Assembly (NCBI GenBank): GCA_021840785.1
Contig: JAKBXD010000090.1
Coordinates: 1-7,794 of the forward strand
DNA from: Pseudomonadota bacterium
Lineage (GTDB): Bacteria > Pseudomonadota > Gammaproteobacteria > Acidithiobacillales > Acidithiobacillaceae
DNA length: 7,794 bases
Direction: 5' to 3'
This document shows, in pieces, positions 4,333-7,794 of this stretch (positions are counted from its first letter, which is position 1; the number at the start of each line of letters is the position of its first letter). A model generated the notes under the pieces. The model was given only the letters and a program-made list of their open reading frames with translations. It did not search any database and was not told the DNA's origin. The position numbers were made by a program, and so were the translations under genes.

Positions 4333-6768
4333 TTAATGTGCCATTGCCTTGTCCTCAGGAGACTCTTGAACAGCCACTACGCCAACCAACGGTTCCCCAT
4401 TGTCAGGTGGTGGCAACGGTGTCGGCGAAGACTCCAGCGCAATGGCTAAAACCTCGTCAATCCACCGAACCGGTTTAATAGTCAACGCATCACGCACATT
4501 TTTGGGGATTTCCTGCAAATCTTTTTCATTCTCTGCCGGGATCAGGACCGTGCTGATACCACCGCGATGCGCTGCCAGCAACTTTTCCTTTAATCCACCG
4601 ATGGGCAACACCTCACCACGCAAGGTAATTTCCCCGGTCATAGCGACCGTGGCATGCACCGGGATATTAGTCAGCGCCGACACCAGGGCGGTGGCCATGC
4701 CAATACCGGCACTGGGCCCGTCTTTAGGCGTGGCACCTTCCGGCACATGAATATGCACGTCACGGTTTTGGTAAAAGTCTGCAGGAATGCCCAGAGCCCG
4801 CGACCGGGCACGCACCACGCTCATGGCGGCCTGGATAGACTCCTGCATCACATCACCCAGTTTTCCGGTAATGAGCAGCTTGCCGCGGCCAGGCACGACT
4901 ACCGCCTCGATACTGAGTAACTCACCACCGACCTCTGTCCAAGCCAAACCGGTGACCTCACCAATACGGTTTTCCTTCTCCGCCTTGCCGAAATCGAAAC
5001 GACGCACCCCGAGATATTTCTCCAAATTGCGGTCCGAGACCTGTACCCGCGTACGTTTTTTGTCGAGCAGAAGTTCTTTCACCACCTTACGACAGATACG
5101 AGCGAGTTCCCGCTCCAGATTACGCACACCGGCTTCCCGGGTATAATAGCGAATGATATCCCGGATGACTGCCTGTGAAAGCTGCATCTCCCCATCTAGC
5201 AGCCCGGCTTTTTCTATCTGTTTTGGCAGGAGATACTTGGTGGCGATGTGAGTCTTTTCGTCTTCGGTATATCCGGAGATCCGGATCACCTCCATACGAT
5301 CCATCAACGCTGCCGGGATATTGAGCGTGTTCGCCGTCGTGACGAACATCACCTCAGAAAGATTGAAATCCACTTCCAGGTAATGGTCGTTGAAGGTTGC
5401 ATTCTGCTCGGGATCCAGCACTTCCAGCAGAGCGGACGCCGGATCACCCCGGAAATCCATCGCCATCTTATCCACTTCATCCAGCAGCATCAGCGGATTG
5501 CGCGTACCAACCTTGGCTAGGCTCTGGACAATCTTACCTGGCAGAGCACCAATATAGGTACGCCGATGCCCACGAATTTCCGCTTCATCGCGCACGCCAC
5601 CCAAGGACATCCGCACGAATTTACGTCCGGTCGCTGCCGCGATAGAGCGCCCCAAACTGGTCTTACCCACGCCGGGTGGGCCTACCAAGCACAAGATCGG
5701 ACCGCGGCTATTGCCGACCCGTTCCTGTACGGCAAGATATTCGAGAATACGTTCCTTGACGTCTTCCAAGCCGTAATGATCGGCGTCGAGAATGGCCTTA
5801 GCGCGCTTAAGGTCCTTGGTGATTTTGCTGCGCTTGCGCCACGGCACCCCCACCAACCAGTCGATATAGTTACGTACCACCGTCGCCTCTGCGGACATAG
5901 GACTCATCATCCGCAGCTTTTTCAGCTCGGCATCGGCCTTGGCTCGCACATCTTTAGGCATTCCGGCCTTGTCGATTTTACGCGTCAGCTCATCCAGCTC
6001 GCCACCGCCCTCTTCCGACAGATCACCCAACTCTTTCTGAATAGCCTTCATCTGCTCATTCAGATAATACTCGCGCTGACTCTTCTCCATCTGCCGCTTG
6101 ACGCGTCCGCGGATGCGTTTTTCCACCTGCAGCAGATCAATTTCAGACTCCATCATGCCCAGCAAATGCTCCAGCCGGGCACGAGTATCTGCCTTCTCCA
6201 GAATTTCTTGCTTTTCTTCGAGTTTGAGGCCGAGATGTGCCGCCACAGTGTCGGCCAGCCGTGCCGGATCATCCATGCTCGCCAAAGTAGACAAAATCTC
6301 CGGGGGAATTTTCTTGTTCAGCTTGACGTAGGACTCAAACTGAGCGCTGACCGAACGCATAAGCGCTTCCAACTCACGATCGTTTGCCGCACCACTGGCA
6401 ACGATCTGCACCTGAGCGCGCAAGAATTCTTCAGCCGGCAGAAAAGAAACAATTTTAGCCCGATCCGTACCTTCGACCAGCACCTTAACCGTACCATCGG
6501 GAAGTTTGAGCAACTGTAGGATCGTAGCCAGCGTGCCGATCCGATAAATGTTTTCCGGCTGAGGATCATCATCCGCGGCATTTTTTTGTGATACCAGCAG
6601 AATCTGTTTTTCACCGGACATCGCCTCTTCCAGGGCGCGAATCGACTTCATCCGCCCCACAAAAAGAGGGATAACCATAAACGGAAATACCACAACATCG
6701 CGCAGAGGCAACACCGGTACCATCTGGGCTTCATCTTCCACGAGGAGACTTTTATCGATTTGGGTCAC
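4333..6768 (-). CDS. lon: ATP-dependent protease Lon (LonA)
   Basis: Lon, a cytoplasmic hexameric AAA+ serine protease, degrades misfolded and regulatory proteins. The 811 aa hold the substrate-binding N-domain (about 17-210, starting [19 protein letters not shown]), a coiled-coil linker (about 210-310), the AAA+ module with Walker A GPPGVGKT (363-370), Walker B LLDEVDK (D430, E431), sensor-1 Asn480 and sensor-2 Arg549, and the protease domain with catalytic Ser686 in KDGPSAG and Lys729 in GLKEKLLAA. All are at the E. coli positions plus seven. About 20-30 residues of Pro- and Glu-rich tail (from about 780) exceed the 784-residue E. coli protein. The start is GTG at 6768 with GGAG 6 bases upstream. 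A sigma-32-like promoter lies about 40 bases upstream, so heat induction is likely. It sits 87 bases after clpX and 245 before hupB. Confidence 0.98.
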   Translation of the reverse strand: MTQIDKSLLVEDEAQMVPVLPLRDVVVFPFMVIPLFVGRMKSIRALEEAMSGEKQILLVSQKNAADDDPQPENIYRIGTLATILQLLKLPDGTVKVLVEGTDRAKIVSFLPAEEFLRAQVQIVASGAANDRELEALMRSVSAQFESYVKLNKKIPPEILSTLASMDDPARLADTVAAHLGLKLEEKQEILEKADTRARLEHLLGMMESEIDLLQVEKRIRGRVKRQMEKSQREYYLNEQMKAIQKELGDLSEEGGGELDELTRKIDKAGMPKDVRAKADAELKKLRMMSPMSAEATVVRNYIDWLVGVPWRKRSKITKDLKRAKAILDADHYGLEDVKERILEYLAVQERVGNSRGPILCLVGPPGVGKTSLGRSIAAATGRKFVRMSLGGVRDEAEIRGHRRTYIGALPGKIVQSLAKVGTRNPLMLLDEVDKMAMDFRGDPASALLEVLDPEQNATFNDHYLEVDFNLSEVMFVTTANTLNIPAALMDRMEVIRISGYTEDEKTHIATKYLLPKQIEKAGLLDGEMQLSQAVIRDIIRYYTREAGVRNLERELARICRKVVKELLLDKKRTRVQVSDRNLEKYLGVRRFDFGKAEKENRIGEVTGLAWTEVGGELLSIEAVVVPGRGKLLITGKLGDVMQESIQAAMSVVRARSRALGIPADFYQNRDVHIHVPEGATPKDGPSAGIGMATALVSALTNIPVHATVAMTGEITLRGEVLPIGGLKEKLLAAHRGGISTVLIPAENEKDLQEIPKNVRDALTIKPVRWIDEVLAIALESSPTPLPPPDNGEPLVGVVAVQESPEDKAMAH

Positions 6769-6809
6769 GGTCTACTCCAACAGTAGGTGATTACTACCAA
6801 TAACGATGC

Positions 6810-6837
6810 AGATGGGGTCGTCAATAGCGCTTTTCAA
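6810..6837 (-). promoter_or_regulatory. Sigma-32 (heat-shock) type promoter of lon
   Basis: On the minus strand TTGAAA (6837-6832) is followed after 14 bases by CCCCATCT (6817-6810). The known RpoH consensus is about CTTGAAA, 13-15 bases, CCCCATnT, so this match is close; the base before TTGAAA is A rather than C. Transcription would start near 6803 and give a leader of about 35 bases to the GTG. A poor sigma-70 alternative (TTGACG with TATTGG 16 bases later) overlaps it. lon is an RpoH regulon gene in E. coli, which makes the site plausible. Confidence 0.68.
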
Positions 6838-6855
6838 TGACAACCCTGCTCTACT

Positions 6856-7794
6856 TCAGGCCGGATGAGATATATCCACCTTGGCAGCATCATCGTAAAC
6901 CAGAAGCGGCTTGGTGCCGCTTTCCACAACGGCGGCATCCACTACCACCTTCTTCACACCACTCATAGATGGTAACTCGTACATTGTATCCAACAGAATC
7001 TGTTCAAGAATGGAGCGCAAACCACGTGCCCCGGTCTTGCGGGTCAGTGCTTTTTTGGCAATAGCCCGCACAGCCTCAGTGCGGAACTCCAGGGTCACGC
7101 CTTCCAGGGCGAAGAGCTTCTGGTACTGCTTCACCAAAGCATTCTTCGGATCGGTGAGGATGGAAATCAGTGCTTCTTCATCCAGTTCCTCCAGCAGCGC
7201 CAGAATAGGTAAACGCCCGACAAACTCGGGAATCAACCCGTAGCGCACCAGATCCTCAGGCTCCAGATTCTGCATCAGTAATGCGGCGGTCGCTCCTTTA
7301 TCGCGCAGCTTAAGTGGCGCATTGAAGCCCATACCCCCCTTTTCCAGACGCGCGGAAACCGATTTTTCCAGCCCCGCAAAGGCCCCACCACAGATGAAGA
7401 GGATATGCCGCGTATCCACTTGCAGGAACTCCTGCTGAGGGTGCTTGCGACCGCCTTGCGGCGGAACAGAGGCCACGGTCCCTTCAATCAGTTTGAGCAA
7501 TGCCTGCTGCACACCTTCACCGGAAACATCGCGGGTGATGGAGGGATTCTCTGACTTGCGCGTGATTTTGTCGATCTCATCAATGTAGACGATGCCGGTC
7601 TGCGCCTTTTCTACATCGTAATCGCATTTCTGCAACAGCTTCTGGATGATGTTTTCGACATCCTCACCCACATAACCCGCTTCCGTGAGCGTCGTGGCAT
7701 CGGCCATGGCAAAGGGCACGTTCAGGAGGCGCGCCAGGGTCTGCGCCAGCAGGGTCTTGCCCGAACCGGTGGGGCCGATGAGCAAAATATTACT
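6856..7794 (-). CDS. clpX: ClpX, ATPase subunit of the ClpXP protease (N-terminus outside window)
   Basis: The last 312 residues of ClpX; the zinc-binding domain and about 110 N-terminal residues lie beyond the right edge. ClpX is a hexameric AAA+ unfoldase that feeds tagged proteins to ClpP. Visible, numbered from the first whole codon: Walker A GPTGSGKT (7-14), pore-1 loop YVG (41-43), Walker B IDEIDK (71-76), RKH pore loop (116-118), the ClpP-docking loop as MGF (155-157, IGF in E. coli), arginine finger in FVGRLP (Arg194) and sensor-2 GARGLRS (Arg257). Residue 1 corresponds to about 113 of the 424-residue E. coli protein. The reading frame stays open to the edge, so the internal TTG at 7785 is not the start. 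No terminator is visible between its TGA and lon, so read-through into lon is possible. clpP is expected just upstream. Confidence 0.98.
   Translation of the reverse strand, partial: SNILLIGPTGSGKTLLAQTLARLLNVPFAMADATTLTEAGYVGEDVENIIQKLLQKCDYDVEKAQTGIVYIDEIDKITRKSENPSITRDVSGEGVQQALLKLIEGTVASVPPQGGRKHPQQEFLQVDTRHILFICGGAFAGLEKSVSARLEKGGMGFNAPLKLRDKGATAALLMQNLEPEDLVRYGLIPEFVGRLPILALLEELDEEALISILTDPKNALVKQYQKLFALEGVTLEFRTEAVRAIAKKALTRKTGARGLRSILEQILLDTMYELPSMSGVKKVVVDAAVVESGTKPLLVYDDAAKVDISHPA

Noticed and set aside
5566..6519. 317-codon open frame on the plus strand inside lon
   Set aside because: It is fully antisense to the conserved lon gene, its peptide is rich in His, Gln and Leu typical of an antisense frame, and it has no recognisable domain.
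1..7794. Mobile elements, CRISPR arrays or tRNA-linked integration sites
   Set aside because: No repeated spacers, no transposase or integrase frames, and no direct repeat of the tRNA 3' ends elsewhere in the window were seen by eye.

Overview
The window reads as ordinary proteobacterial chromosome. The block clpX - lon - hupB - (tRNAs) - ppiD, all on the minus strand, is a common protein-quality-control neighbourhood in gamma- and beta-proteobacteria and relatives. LexA, HU, Lon and ClpX are all close to the E. coli types. My best guess is an Acidithiobacillus-like organism, but that is an impression from family resemblance and moderate GC, with no search behind it. I see no mobile element, CRISPR array or phage gene.

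Layout from right to left, which is the direction of transcription for most genes: the last 312 codons of clpX (7794-6856); a short gap with a heat-shock (sigma-32) type promoter; lon, complete (6768-4333); a gap with a strong sigma-70 promoter; hupB, encoding HU (4087-3815). Only 12 bases later come tRNA-Val(UAC) (3802-3727) and tRNA-Asp(GUC) (3716-3640), then a clear intrinsic terminator (3631-3603). Next is a PpiD-type membrane-anchored periplasmic chaperone (3473-1905) that appears to lack the parvulin domain. A plus-strand gene for an exported DUF2147 protein (1442-1882) converges on it. A 324-base divergent intergenic region (1118-1441) holds a LexA-box candidate and a separate palindromic operator candidate. 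Then follow lexA (1117-497), a doubtful 64-codon ORF translationally coupled to it (500-306), and the first 97 codons of a DsbC/DsbG-like periplasmic protein that runs off the left edge (291-1).

The genes fit a theme of stress and envelope protein maintenance: ClpX and Lon do ATP-dependent unfolding and proteolysis in the cytoplasm, HU organises the nucleoid (and is a known Lon substrate in E. coli), PpiD helps newly exported proteins fold at the inner membrane, the Dsb-like protein probably handles periplasmic disulfides, and LexA controls the SOS response. The points most worth a second look are the PpiD without a parvulin domain, the sigma-32-like promoter of lon, the hupB-tRNA co-transcript, the tight lexA / small ORF / dsb arrangement, and the palindromic operator upstream of the DUF2147 gene. 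I found no convincing undescribed multi-gene system.
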